NCBI RefSeq assembly: GCF_026625825.1 | Contig: NZ_CP113065.1 | Span: 1,922,001 to 1,986,000, forward strand | Source of the DNA: Pseudoxanthomonas sp. SL93 | GTDB lineage: Bacteria > Pseudomonadota > Gammaproteobacteria > Xanthomonadales > Xanthomonadaceae | Direction of reading: 5' to 3' | Length of the DNA: 64,000 bases | Shown here: positions 42,618-52,467 of the stretch, one piece after another | Numbering within the stretch: position 1 is the stretch's first letter | Layout: each line of letters opens with the position of its first letter | Notes under the pieces: generated by a model | The model's database searches: none | The model's input: the letters and a program-made list of their open reading frames with translations, nothing else | Told to the model about the DNA's origin: nothing | Program-made: the position numbers and the translations under genes

Positions 42618-43577
42618 ATGAATCTCCGTGACCTGAAGTACCTGGTATCGCTGGCCGATCACAAGCACTTCGGGCGGGCTGCCGCGGCATGCTTCGTCAG
42701 CCAGCCGACGCTTTCCACCCAGATCAAGAAGCTGGAAGACGAGCTGGGGGTGCCGCTGGTCGAACGCGCACCGCGCAAGGTGATGCTGACGCCCGCCGGC
42801 CGCGACGCCGCCGACCGCGCCCGCCGCATCGTGGCGGAAGTGGAACAGATGAAGGAGGCCGCACGCCGCAGCCAGGATCCGGAAGCCGGAACGGTGCGGC
42901 TGGGCATGTTTCCCACGCTGGGCCCGTATCTGTTGCCGCATGTGGTGCCGCGGCTGCGCACGCGCTTCCCGCATCTGGAACTGCTGCTGGTCGAGGAAAA
43001 GAGCGATGTGCTGCTGGCGCGCCTGCGCGAAGGCAAGCTGGATGCCGGCCTGCTCGCGTTGCCGGTGACCGATGACCAGTTGCATGCCGAGTTCCTGTTC
43101 GAAGAGCCCTTCCTGCTGGCCGTGCCAGGATCGCACCCGCTGGCGAGTCGCGACACCCTTACGCTGGCCGAACTTTCGGAACACAGGCTGTTGCTGCTGG
43201 AGGACGGTCACTGCCTGCGCGAGCAGGCACTGGATGTCTGCCGGCTGTCGGGCGCCAACGAGAAATCCGAGTTCCGCGCCACCAGCCTGGAAACGCTGCG
43301 GCAGATGGTGGCGGCGGATGTCGGCATTACGCTGCTTCCCACGTTGGCGGTGAAGCCGCCGGTCGCCCGTTCGGACAACATCCACCTGCTGGGTTTCAGC
43401 GACTCGCACCCCAGTCGCCAGATCGCCATGGTGTGGCGCAAGAGTTCGGCGATGAGCGAGTTCCTGATGGAACTGGCCAAGGTATTCCGCGACCTGCCAC
43501 CGTCGCTGTTCCAGCCTGATGGCAACAGCCCCGTCCACCCACCCGCACCCGTCCGCGCGCGCCCGCGCGCGGCTTGA
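42618..43577 (+). CDS. oxyR: Hydrogen-peroxide-sensing LysR-family regulator
   Basis: 319 residues. The LysR-type helix-turn-helix (about 16-36; AAAACFVSQPTLSTQIKKLE) is followed by the regulatory domain with the peroxide-sensing pair Cys199 and Cys208 (GHCLREQALDVC), at the same numbers as in E. coli OxyR. GAGGGAGG precedes the ATG. It is 69 bases downstream of ahpF, the ahpC-ahpF-oxyR order described in Xanthomonas. It probably activates its own operon through the operator before ahpC. Confidence 0.95.
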   Translation: MNLRDLKYLVSLADHKHFGRAAAACFVSQPTLSTQIKKLEDELGVPLVERAPRKVMLTPAGRDAADRARRIVAEVEQMKEAARRSQDPEAGTVRLGMFPTLGPYLLPHVVPRLRTRFPHLELLLVEEKSDVLLARLREGKLDAGLLALPVTDDQLHAEFLFEEPFLLAVPGSHPLASRDTLTLAELSEHRLLLLEDGHCLREQALDVCRLSGANEKSEFRATSLETLRQMVAADVGITLLPTLAVKPPVARSDNIHLLGFSDSHPSRQIAMVWRKSSAMSEFLMELAKVFRDLPPSLFQPDGNSPVHPPAPVRARPRAA

Positions 43578-43689
43578 ATCGGGCACGCGTCCGGGCTACG
43601 GTAGGCACGCAAACAGGAACCTGATGGGCGGCGCGGCAACGCGTCGCCCGTTTCCTTTTCTGCGCCCCCGAAAACCACAGGAATCCGTC

Positions 43690-44121
43690 ATGAACAACAC
43701 CCGCACCAGCGGCCTCCCGCCCTCGCTGACCGTTTCCAGCCGCGACCTGTCCCGGCTGGAAGCCTTGCTTGATTCACCCGTGCTGCGCCGCCACCCCGCC
43801 GCGCTCGCGTTGCTGGAAGAACTGAACCGCGCCGACGTGCGCGCGCCGGACGACATGCCGGACAACGTGGTGACGATGCACTCGCGGGTGGAATGCGAGG
43901 ACGAGCTCACCGGCGAACACCATCGCATTACCCTGGTGTATCCGCACGAAGCGAACGTCGAGACCGGCCGGGTTTCCGTTCTGGCGCCGGTGGGCAGTGC
44001 GCTGCTGGGGCTTTCGATCGGACAGACCATCGACTGGCATGCGCCCGGCAATCGCCCGCTGCGACTGCGCGTGACGGCGATCAGCTACCAGCCGGAAGCC
44101 AGCGGCGACCTGCATCGCTGA
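43690..44121 (+). CDS. rnk: Regulator of nucleoside diphosphate kinase, GreA/GreB-like
   Basis: 143 residues. The C-terminal GreA/GreB-type FKBP-like domain (about 55-140) has DNVVTMHSRVECEDELTGEHHRITLVYP and VLAPVGSALLGLSIGQTIDW, close to Rnk. The N-terminal part is a short helix pair, not the long Gre coiled coil, so it should bind RNA polymerase without cleavage activity. AGGA lies 7 bases upstream of the ATG. In Xanthomonas an additional small gene follows oxyR; whether that is this gene I cannot say from memory. Confidence 0.88.
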   Translation: MNNTRTSGLPPSLTVSSRDLSRLEALLDSPVLRRHPAALALLEELNRADVRAPDDMPDNVVTMHSRVECEDELTGEHHRITLVYPHEANVETGRVSVLAPVGSALLGLSIGQTIDWHAPGNRPLRLRVTAISYQPEASGDLHR

Positions 44122-44128
44122 TTTTTTT
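44100..44128 (+). terminator. Possible intrinsic terminator overlapping the rnk stop
   Basis: CAGCG (44100-44104) can pair with CGCTG (44116-44120), which is followed directly by ATTTTTTT (44121-44128). The stem is short, but the seven-T run is exceptional for this genome. Confidence 0.45.
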
Positions 44129-44225
44129 CGTGCTCGGAACGCGGCTTTCGGCTCCCAGAACGATGTATCCAGCGATACGTTTGCTGGGATGGCATGCGGC
44201 GCTTTGCCGTCGGCACGTGTGGATG

Positions 44226-44430
44226 GCGCCGCTCGCCGCGGGGGCCTTACTTTCTTTGCTTGTGCAAAGAAAGTAAGCAAAGAAACACACCCCAGGCGGC
44301 ACGCCCTCCGCGCTACGCACTCCGGGTCCGCGAGCGGGCCGGGAATTTTCGTAAGGCACATCCCTGTGCCATACGAAAACGCCGCCCATCCAGGGCGGCG
44401 CCCTTCGGGTTTTACCCGACCCACTCGCCG
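44226..44430 (+). repeat. Structured multi-hairpin element, copy A
   Basis: About 200 bases made of consecutive hairpins. H1: 14-bp perfect stem (44246-44259 with 44264-44277), loop TTGT. H2: TTTTCGTA, A, GGCACA, loop TCCC, TGTGCC, A, TACGAAAA (44346-44379). H3: CGCCGCCC (44380-44387), 5-nt loop, GGGCGGCG (44393-44400). H4: CGGG (44406-44409), TTTTA, CCCG. There is no credible ORF. Copy B lies in inverted orientation about 100 bases on and shows matching paired changes. Confidence 0.8.
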
Positions 44431-44520
44431 TGCCTCAAGGGGGCCCAAAAGCAACGGCGACAGCAACGGCAGAGAGCTGGCTACGGATGTGTCCGATGCA
44501 GCTTCGGGGCCCCTGAGGTC

Positions 44521-44725
44521 CGGCAGTCACGGCGGGTAAAACCCCAACGGGGCGGCGCACAGGACGTGCGCCGTTTTCGTATGGGCCAGGATGGCCCTTA
44601 CGAAAATTCCCGCCGGGACTGCGAACCCGCCGCTTTGCGGCGGGCGGACCGCCGGGGTGTGCTTTCTTTTGCCTACTTTTCTTTGCACAAGCAAAGAAAA
44701 GTAGGGCCCCGCGGCGAGCGCGCCA
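44521..44725 (-). repeat. Structured multi-hairpin element, copy B (inverted)
   Basis: Inverted partner of copy A, reading on the minus strand. H1: 15-bp perfect stem (44672-44686 with 44691-44705), loop TTGT. H2: TTTTCGTA, A, GGGCCA, loop, TGGCCC, A, TACGAAAA (44574-44606). H3: an 8-bp stem with 5-nt loop (44553-44560 with 44566-44573). H4: GGGTTTTACCC conserved. Stems differ from copy A by compensated pairs, while loops and flanks such as AATTTTCGTAA and ACACCCC are kept. Confidence 0.8.
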
Positions 44726-44730
44726 TGCCT

Positions 44731-45039
44731 GCGTATGCGACAACCCTCCCGTCAGGCCAAGAAACGTGTAACAACCGCGCGCCCGATGGACGCGCTCCAA
44801 GGGCCACGCGCGCGGCGGACTTCGTTGCCCCTCACCCCAACCCCTTTCTCCCGCAGGGACTCCCTTCGGTTGCCGCAGGGAGAGGGGCTTGAACTGCGGG
44901 AAGATGGCTATCGAGGCCGCCCCCACGGTGAGCAGCACCATGCCAAAACAAAGCCAATTCCGGCCACCCGCCACGAACCCTCGCATGGAGGGACAGGGCA
45001 TACTTGTCACCCCCGCCTCCTGCCCCACCGAGCCACCGC
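44731..45039. other. Intergenic region before tal, with a common-type hairpin repeat
   Basis: No gene seen. Bases 44841-44852 (CCCCTTTCTCCC) pair with 44878-44887 (GGGAGAGGGG), leaving a 2-nt bulge, inside a C-rich then G-rich stretch. It looks like a dispersed intergenic repeat of the kind frequent in Xanthomonadaceae. The remainder must contain the tal promoter. Confidence 0.45.
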
Positions 45040-46014
45040 ATGAACTCCGCCGCCCCCAGCAAACTCCAGCAGCTCCGCGAACTCTCCGTCGTCGTTGCCG
45101 ACACCGGCGACTACGACGCCATCAAGCGCCTCAAGCCCGTGGACTGCACCACCAATCCCACGCTGGTGAAGAAGGCCCTGGACCTGCCGGTCTATGCCGA
45201 GCTGATCGAAGAACAGCTGGCGTGGGCCCGTGAGCAGGGGGGTGGCGATGCGCTGGTCAACGACGTCGTCGACCGCCTGACCATCGGCGTGGGCGCCAAG
45301 CTGTCGGGTCTGATCCCCGGCCGTGTCTCCACCGAAGTGGATGCCGACCTCGCCTATGACACCGCCGCCACCGTCGCCAAGGCGCGCAAGTTCGTGCAGA
45401 TGTACGCCGAACAGGGCATCGGCCGCGACCGCATCCTGATCAAGGTCGCCTCCACCTGGGAAGGCGTGGAAGCCGCGCGCGCGCTGCAGGCCGAAGGCAT
45501 CGACTGCAACCTCACGCTGATCTTCAATCCCACCCAGGCCATCGCCTGCGCCGAAGCGGGCGCGTTCCTGATCTCGCCCTTCGTGGGCCGCATCCTCGAC
45601 TGGTACGTGGCCAATGGCCAGACGCCGGCCAGCATCGACGAGGATCCGGGCGTGGTGTTCGTGCGCGGCGTCTACGACGAGTTCAAGCGTCGCGGTGCGG
45701 CAACGGTAGTGATGGGTGCTTCCTTCCGCTCCACCGCTCAGATCGAAGCATTGGCGGGCTGCGACCGCCTGACCATTTCGCCGGACCTGCTGGAAAAACT
45801 GGACCAGGACCACGGCGACCTGCCGCGCAAGCTGGTCCCCGCGCAGGTGCGGCCGGTCACGGCGGCGCCGGTTACCGCCGAAAGTTTCGCGGCCGCGATC
45901 GAAGCGGACCCGATGGCGAAGGAAAAGCTGGCCACGGGCATCGAGATCTTCGCGAAGGACCTGGTGGAACTGCGCAGGACCATCGCACAGAAACTGGCCG
46001 GCGCCACCGCCTGA
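45040..46014 (+). CDS. tal: Transaldolase
   Basis: 324 residues, TalB type. The Schiff-base lysine lies in [13 protein letters not shown], with [14 protein letters not shown] near the N-terminus and [12 protein letters not shown] and [11 protein letters not shown] following. It moves dihydroxyacetone units between sugar phosphates in the non-oxidative pentose phosphate pathway. The ATG at 45040 is fixed by the family N-terminus. It stands alone, with a small anchored protein following 19 bases later. Confidence 0.95.
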   Translation: MNSAAPSKLQQLRELSVVVADTGDYDAIKRLKPVDCTTNPTLVKKALDLPVYAELIEEQLAWAREQGGGDALVNDVVDRLTIGVGAKLSGLIPGRVSTEVDADLAYDTAATVAKARKFVQMYAEQGIGRDRILIKVASTWEGVEAARALQAEGIDCNLTLIFNPTQAIACAEAGAFLISPFVGRILDWYVANGQTPASIDEDPGVVFVRGVYDEFKRRGAATVVMGASFRSTAQIEALAGCDRLTISPDLLEKLDQDHGDLPRKLVPAQVRPVTAAPVTAESFAAAIEADPMAKEKLATGIEIFAKDLVELRRTIAQKLAGATA

Positions 46015-46033
46015 CCTGGCACGGGAGACAGGG

Positions 46034-46675
46034 ATGAGTCTGCGCACGTTGCTGGTGCTGGGAATACTCGTCTGCGTTGCCGGCTGGTGGTTCTCCGACC
46101 ACCGGGCAGGCCCGCAGGCGCCGGCGGCCGCCGGCGACCTGACGTTGGCGTGCCCGCTGCCACCCCGCGTCGCCGCGGGCGATGCACCGCTGCAGACCGA
46201 TGCGCCGGATGAACTGTCGCCGTTCGCGCTGCAGGCCGCCACGCTGACGCCGCTCGCCGGTTTCAGCGTGGACGCGCGCGTGCTGTCACGCGAAGACTAT
46301 TCCAGCGGACGCGAATCGGACCTGTCACCGACCGACCTGGCATTGGGCTGGCAGCGCATGTCCGAAGACGCGGTGATCGGCGCGCTGGAGATCAGCCAGT
46401 CGTCCCGCTGGTACCACTATCGCTGGAGCGACCAGCCACCGCTGGAACCGGGCGAAATCGCACGCAGCAGCGCCAACATGCACATGATCCCGGGCAATAC
46501 GGCCGTGGCCGAAGCGCTGGACAGCGTGCGCAAGGGCGAGCGCGTGCGCATCGACGGCTGGCTGGTGGAGGCCAAGGCCGCCGATGGCTGGCGCTGGCGC
46601 AGTTCCACCAGCCGTACGGATACCGGCGGCGGTGCCTGCGAAGTGGTCTACGTCTGCGGCATCACGCGCCTGTAG
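46034..46675 (+). CDS. Membrane-anchored protein of unknown function
   Basis: 213 residues. One N-terminal transmembrane segment (about 4-20, LLVLGILVCVAGWWF) anchors a domain outside the cytoplasm. LALGWQRMSEDAVIGALEISQSSRWYHYRW and the C-terminal WRWRSSTSRTDTGGGACEVVYV look like a conserved unit with a terminal Cys pair. I have a vague memory of similar proteins in Xanthomonadaceae without a function. It is probably co-transcribed with tal, being 19 bases downstream, and convergent with msrA. Confidence 0.7.
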   Translation: MSLRTLLVLGILVCVAGWWFSDHRAGPQAPAAAGDLTLACPLPPRVAAGDAPLQTDAPDELSPFALQAATLTPLAGFSVDARVLSREDYSSGRESDLSPTDLALGWQRMSEDAVIGALEISQSSRWYHYRWSDQPPLEPGEIARSSANMHMIPGNTAVAEALDSVRKGERVRIDGWLVEAKAADGWRWRSSTSRTDTGGGACEVVYVCGITRL

Positions 46676-46684
46676 CGGGCGCCT

Positions 46685-47335
46685 TCAGGCCTCCAGCCCG
46701 ATCGGGCAGCTGACGCCGGTGCCGCCCAGTCCGCAATAACCGTTCGGATTCTTCGCCAGGTATTGCTGGTGGTAGTCCTCGGCGTAGTAGAACGGCGGCG
46801 CCGGATACACCACCTCGGTGGTGATCTCGCCATAACCGGCGGCGCGCAGCTGCTGCTGGTAGGCCCGCAGGCTGGTCTCGGCGGCCGCCTGCTGCTCCGG
46901 CGTGTGGCAATAAATGCCGGACCGGTACTGGGTGCCCACGTCATTGCCCTGGCGCATGCCCTGCGTGGGGTCATGGCTCTCCCAGAACACCTGCAGCAGT
47001 TGTTCGAACGAGACCTGCGCCGGGTCGTACACCACGCGCACGACTTCGTTGTGCCCGGTCTGGCCGGAACACACTTCCTCATAGGTCGCGTTCGGCGTGC
47101 CGCCCCCGGCATAACCCACCGCCGTGGTGAACACGCCCGGCAACGACCAGAACTTGCGCTCCGCACCCCAGAAGCAGCCCAGGCCGAACTCGACCTGCTG
47201 CAACCCGGCGAACTCGCCCTGCAAGGGGTGGCCGTTGACGAAATGCACGTTGCGCAATGGCAGCGGCGTGCTGCGACCCGGCAGCATGTCTTCCGCGCGC
47301 GGCATGCGCTGCTTGTAAGCACCAATTCCCAGCAT
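46685..47335 (-). CDS. msrA: Peptide methionine sulfoxide reductase A
   Basis: 216 residues. The catalytic GCFWGAE (with its Cys) lies near 53-59, and [32 protein letters not shown] and EDYHQQYL follow. C-terminal Cys residues ([12 protein letters not shown]) serve as recycling cysteines. It repairs oxidised methionine S-sulfoxide in proteins. GAGG is 6 bases before the ATG at 47335. It is downstream of the DUF2007 gene. Confidence 0.95.
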   Translation of the reverse strand: MLGIGAYKQRMPRAEDMLPGRSTPLPLRNVHFVNGHPLQGEFAGLQQVEFGLGCFWGAERKFWSLPGVFTTAVGYAGGGTPNATYEEVCSGQTGHNEVVRVVYDPAQVSFEQLLQVFWESHDPTQGMRQGNDVGTQYRSGIYCHTPEQQAAAETSLRAYQQQLRAAGYGEITTEVVYPAPPFYYAEDYHQQYLAKNPNGYCGLGGTGVSCPIGLEA

Positions 47336-47367
47336 GGCGAACCTCGTTCGGTCGGGGGATGCGGCGA

Positions 47368-47637
47368 TCAGGCGGGCTGGATGCCCAGGCCCTCGCCGTC
47401 GCCTTCCAAGATGGGGCCATCGGTCGTGGATTCCAGCCCCATCGACTGCACGATATCGCATGCTTCAGGGAACGCAGCGTCCGGTACACACACCCGCAGC
47501 ACGCCGAACAGCGGCAGCTCGCCCATGCCGCCCAGCAGCGACTCGCCGAACACGAACGCAGGCAGGCCGGCATCCTCCAGGGCGTGTTTCACCAGATGGG
47601 CATCGAAGAGGTTGTCGGCCAGGTAGGCAACGCGCAT
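47368..47637 (-). CDS. DUF2007 small protein
   Basis: 89 residues. [21 protein letters not shown] and the following [20 protein letters not shown] match the ferredoxin-like DUF2007 domain, often called a putative signal-transducing or metal-related unit without demonstrated role. It is co-oriented with msrA (32 bases apart) and with the upstream GST gene. Confidence 0.82.
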   Translation of the reverse strand: MRVAYLADNLFDAHLVKHALEDAGLPAFVFGESLLGGMGELPLFGVLRVCVPDAAFPEACDIVQSMGLESTTDGPILEGDGEGLGIQPA

Positions 47638-47676
47638 GGGAGTCTCCTTTTGCCCGCAGGCTACACCGGGGTGGAT

Positions 47677-48345
47677 TTACACGGGCTGGCGGAACTTCTC
47701 GGTGCCCGGCACGCTTTCGGTCTCCGCCGCGCCGGCCGCCCGCCATTCCTGCATCGCCGGCAGCGCGAACAATGCCTGCACGTACTCGCGGCTGACGGCA
47801 TCCAGCGCCACGCCGTAGCCGTCGAAGCGGATCGCCACCGGGGCGAACATCGCGTCGACGATGCCGAATTCCCCGAACAGGAAGCCGTCACCGCCACCGA
47901 ACTCGCCGCGGAGCTGGTTCCACAACGCCTGGACACGGTCGATGTCGCTCTGGGCGTCGGCGTCCCAGCGGTAGGCATCGGGCCGGCGACGGCTGTTCAT
48001 GGGCAGCTGGCCCCGCAGGGCGGCGAAGCCGGAGTGCATCTCGGCCGCGGCCGTCCGGGCCATCGCGCGGGCGCGCAGGTCCGTGGGCCAGCCGCGTCCG
48101 CCCAGCCAGCGCTCGTTGGCGTACTCGCAGATCGCCAGCGAATCCCAGATCGCCAGATCACCGTCACGCAGGGCCGGGACCTTCCCGGTCGGCGAGTACT
48201 GCCGCACCTCCGTGCTGAAGGCATCGGTGTCCAGCAGCAGCCGGATCTCGTCGAACGCCACGCCGAAATGCCGTAGCAGCAGCCAGGGACGCAGTGACCA
48301 GGACGAGTAGTTCTTGTTGCCGATGACGAGGACGGGGCGGCTCAT
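47677..48345 (-). CDS. Glutathione S-transferase family protein
   Basis: 222 residues. The N-terminal thioredoxin-like domain has IGNKNYSSWSLRPWLLL (Ser near the expected catalytic place) and SPTGKVPALRDGDLAIWDSLAICEY; the all-helical C-terminal domain follows. It is a bacterial YfcF/GstB-like type. The substrate is unknown. It is divergent from glnS with 92 bases between, and possibly in one unit with the DUF2007 and msrA genes. Confidence 0.9.
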   Translation of the reverse strand: MSRPVLVIGNKNYSSWSLRPWLLLRHFGVAFDEIRLLLDTDAFSTEVRQYSPTGKVPALRDGDLAIWDSLAICEYANERWLGGRGWPTDLRARAMARTAAAEMHSGFAALRGQLPMNSRRRPDAYRWDADAQSDIDRVQALWNQLRGEFGGGDGFLFGEFGIVDAMFAPVAIRFDGYGVALDAVSREYVQALFALPAMQEWRAAGAAETESVPGTEKFRQPV

Positions 48346-48437
48346 GGGGTGGTTCGCGCGCAGGAGAAGATGTTCAGGATAGACCAGCCTGGCCGCCAGA
48401 CCGGCTAAACTGGCGTTTTTCCACGCCTCCCGCCCCG

Positions 48438-50195
<1,758 letters not shown>

Positions 50196-50273
50196 CACGG
50201 CGGCTTCACCGGCTGTTGAAGCGGGGCGTCGCAGGCTGTGGGTTCCACCATCGAGATCGAGAAGGAGTTCGCC

Positions 50274-50693
50274 ATGCGCCGTTCCACCCTGCTGTCATCG
50301 CTGGTCCTTGGCTGCCTGCTGTCGCTGCTGGCCGCCTGCGCGGCGCCTGCGTCGTCGAATGGATCGTCCGACACCGCAACACCGCCGACAGCGGAAACCA
50401 CGCCGCCCAAGCCGATGAGCTCGCCCTACCCGGCACGCGAAGCCGCACCCGCCGTTACCGTGGACTACAGCTGCCGCAGCAAGGCCGACTGCGCGGTGAA
50501 GGACGTGGGCAACTGCTGCGGCGCGATGCCGGCCTGCGTCAACCGCAACAGTCCGACCGATCCGCAGGGCGTGCGCGCGCAGTGCGCTGCCAGCGGCATG
50601 GCCAGCGTCTGCGGCTTCAGCGACGTCAGTGCCTGCCAGTGCGTCAGCGGGCGTTGCGAAGCCGACTCCCCTTCCCCACTTCCCGTGCAGTGA
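50274..50693 (+). CDS. Cys-rich lipoprotein
   Basis: 139 residues. The signal sequence ends with the lipobox LLAAC (Cys at about 22). A Pro/Thr-rich linker (about 25-60) follows, then a compact domain with ten cysteines, including the pairs NCC and QC. AAGGAG stands 7 bases before the ATG at 50274. The stop overlaps the next start by one base (TGATG). The cysteine pattern suggests a disulfide-rich extracytoplasmic domain; no family is recognised. Confidence 0.78.
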   Translation: MRRSTLLSSLVLGCLLSLLAACAAPASSNGSSDTATPPTAETTPPKPMSSPYPAREAAPAVTVDYSCRSKADCAVKDVGNCCGAMPACVNRNSPTDPQGVRAQCAASGMASVCGFSDVSACQCVSGRCEADSPSPLPVQ

Positions 50694-51253
50694 TGCTCTA
50701 CCAACAGATCCACCTGACCCTGCCGACCTGGACGCACGATGTCGTCGACCTGGCGGCCGTGCATGAAAGCGACGAGGCGAAAGTCTCGCTGGCCATCGCG
50801 CTGTCGCGCCACAACGTGGACGCCGACACCGGCGGCCCGTTCGGCGCGGTGGTGTTCGGCCCCGATCATCGCGTCATCGCCGTGGGCGTGAACCGCGTGA
50901 TGCCCCACACGTGCTCGCTGGCGCACGCCGAGAACATGGCCTACATGCTCGCGCAGCAGCGCCTGCAGACGCCGCGCCTCAACGAGCGCATCGCGCCCAT
51001 CACGCTGGCTACGTCATCGCAGCCGTGTTGCCAGTGCTACGGCGCCACCGTCTGGGCCGGCATCAACCGGTTGCTGATCGGTGCGCGGGCCGAGGACGTG
51101 ATGGAACTGACCGAATTCGATGAAGGTCCGCTGCCCGCCGACTGGGTGGGCGAGTTGAACAGGCGCGGCATCGCCGTGGTCCGCGACATCTGCCGGGACG
51201 ATGCACGTGCCGTGCTGAAGCACTATGGCGACATGGGCGGAGACAGGTATTGA
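50693..51253 (+). CDS. Nucleoside/cytosine deaminase-like protein
   Basis: 186 residues of the cytidine/deoxycytidylate deaminase superfamily. Zinc-binding and catalytic residues are present: His78-Ala-Glu80 and Cys112/Cys115 in PCCQC. GGPFGAVVF is the conserved substrate loop of guanine or nucleoside deaminases. The target (guanine, cytosine, tRNA or other) cannot be settled. The start overlaps the lipoprotein stop by one base. Confidence 0.88.
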   Translation: MLYQQIHLTLPTWTHDVVDLAAVHESDEAKVSLAIALSRHNVDADTGGPFGAVVFGPDHRVIAVGVNRVMPHTCSLAHAENMAYMLAQQRLQTPRLNERIAPITLATSSQPCCQCYGATVWAGINRLLIGARAEDVMELTEFDEGPLPADWVGELNRRGIAVVRDICRDDARAVLKHYGDMGGDRY

Positions 51254-51262
51254 CGCTTCCCT

Positions 51263-51358
51263 CTGTGGGAGCGACGTGAGTCGCGACCGTAATCCATCCA
51301 CGGCCCACAGGCACGCCTTCGGTGTGCAAGTATTGCGCGACGCGACGCACGTCGCGCC
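51263..51358. repeat. REP-like palindromic repeats between deaminase gene and rlmM
   Basis: CTGTGGGAGCGACGTGAGTC (from 51263) contains the hairpin GCGAC-GTGA-GTCGC. A second hairpin (51341-51346 with 51351-51356, loop GCAC) has the same GCGAC core. A third stem (51311-51327) lies between. GGGAGCGACGT-type palindromes are common dispersed repeats in this bacterial group. Confidence 0.6.
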
Positions 51359-51385
51359 TGCACGACAACACCAGGGGCCCGCTTC

Positions 51386-52429
51386 ATGACCGGATTACTC
51401 GCCTACTGCCGCCAGGGCTTCGAGCCCGAACTCGCCGCGGAACTCAGCGAACGCGCGGCCATGCTGGGATTCGCCGGCTATGCGCGCGCGCAGCGCAACG
51501 ACGGCTACGTGGTGTTCGCCTGCGATGACGGCGAGGCGCTGGACCGCACACTGTCGTGGCATGACCTGATCTTCGCGCGACAGAAGCTCCGCCTGCTGGG
51601 CGAACTGCGCGGCATCAACCCGAAGGACCGCATCAGCCCCATCCTCGACGCCCTGTCGGGGGCCGGCCGTTTCGGCGACCTGTGGGTGGAGCATCCCGAC
51701 TCCGACGCCTCCAAGCCGCTTGCCGGGCTGGCGCGCAGCTTCGCCAATGCGTTGCGGCCGGCGTTGCGCAAGGCCGGCTTCCTGACGGAAAAAGAAGATG
51801 CGCGGCTGCCCAGGCTGCACGTGGTGTTCGTGCAGGGGGACCATCTATTCCTCGGCGCCAGCCAGGTGCGCGACAGCTCGCCGTGGCCGCTGGGCATTCC
51901 CCGCCTGAAGCTTTTGCCGGATGCGCCGTCGCGTTCGGCGTTGAAGCTGGACGAGGCCATCCTGACCCTGCTCGATGCGGATCAACGCGCCGCGCTGCTC
52001 AAGCCCGGCATGACCGCCGCGGACCTGGGGGCGGCGCCGGGTGGATGGACCTGGGTGCTCACGCGCCATCATCTGCGCGTGACCAGCGTGGACAATGGCC
52101 CGCTGCGCCAGCATGTGCTGGACACCGGCCTGGTGGAGCACCTGCGCGCCGATGGCTTCCACTGGAAGCCTTCGCAGCCGCTGGACTGGATGGTCTGCGA
52201 CATGGTCGAACAGCCGCGACGCGTGGCCGAGCGCATGGCGCTGTGGTTCCATGAAGGCTGGTGCAGGCATGCGGTGTTCAACCTCAAGCTGCCGATGAAG
52301 AAGCGCTGGGACGAGACGAAACTCTGCCTGGACCTGTTCGCGGAACAGGCCGGCAGGTCGCTGGAAGTCCGCGCGCGACAGCTCTACCACGACCGCGAAG
52401 AGATCACGGTGTTCGCCACGCCCGGCTGA
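51386..52429 (+). CDS. rlmM: 23S rRNA 2'-O-ribose methyltransferase (Cm2498)
   Basis: 347 residues. An N-terminal THUMP-like part (about 1-180; opening LLAYCRQGFEPELAAEL) is followed by a Rossmann methyltransferase domain with TAADLGAAPGGWTWVL as SAM motif I, and conserved Asp and Lys residues of the K-D-K-E set (MVCDMVEQP and NLKLPMKKRW). It methylates C2498 of 23S rRNA. Length and sequence fit RlmM/YgdE closely. Confidence 0.94.
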   Translation: MTGLLAYCRQGFEPELAAELSERAAMLGFAGYARAQRNDGYVVFACDDGEALDRTLSWHDLIFARQKLRLLGELRGINPKDRISPILDALSGAGRFGDLWVEHPDSDASKPLAGLARSFANALRPALRKAGFLTEKEDARLPRLHVVFVQGDHLFLGASQVRDSSPWPLGIPRLKLLPDAPSRSALKLDEAILTLLDADQRAALLKPGMTAADLGAAPGGWTWVLTRHHLRVTSVDNGPLRQHVLDTGLVEHLRADGFHWKPSQPLDWMVCDMVEQPRRVAERMALWFHEGWCRHAVFNLKLPMKKRWDETKLCLDLFAEQAGRSLEVRARQLYHDREEITVFATPG

Positions 52430-52467
52430 GCCGGGGAGAAAGGTTTCGCACCACCCGAGGGATACGG

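Noticed and set aside
40833..43586. Open frame of 917 codons antisense to ahpF and oxyR
   Set aside because: Runs through two well-identified genes and their spacer; Gln/His/Arg-rich and domainless.
44160..44720. Several short ORFs across the inverted element
   Set aside because: They translate hairpin arms on both strands, have no ribosome sites and change frame between copies; the paired base changes fit RNA or DNA structure, not protein.
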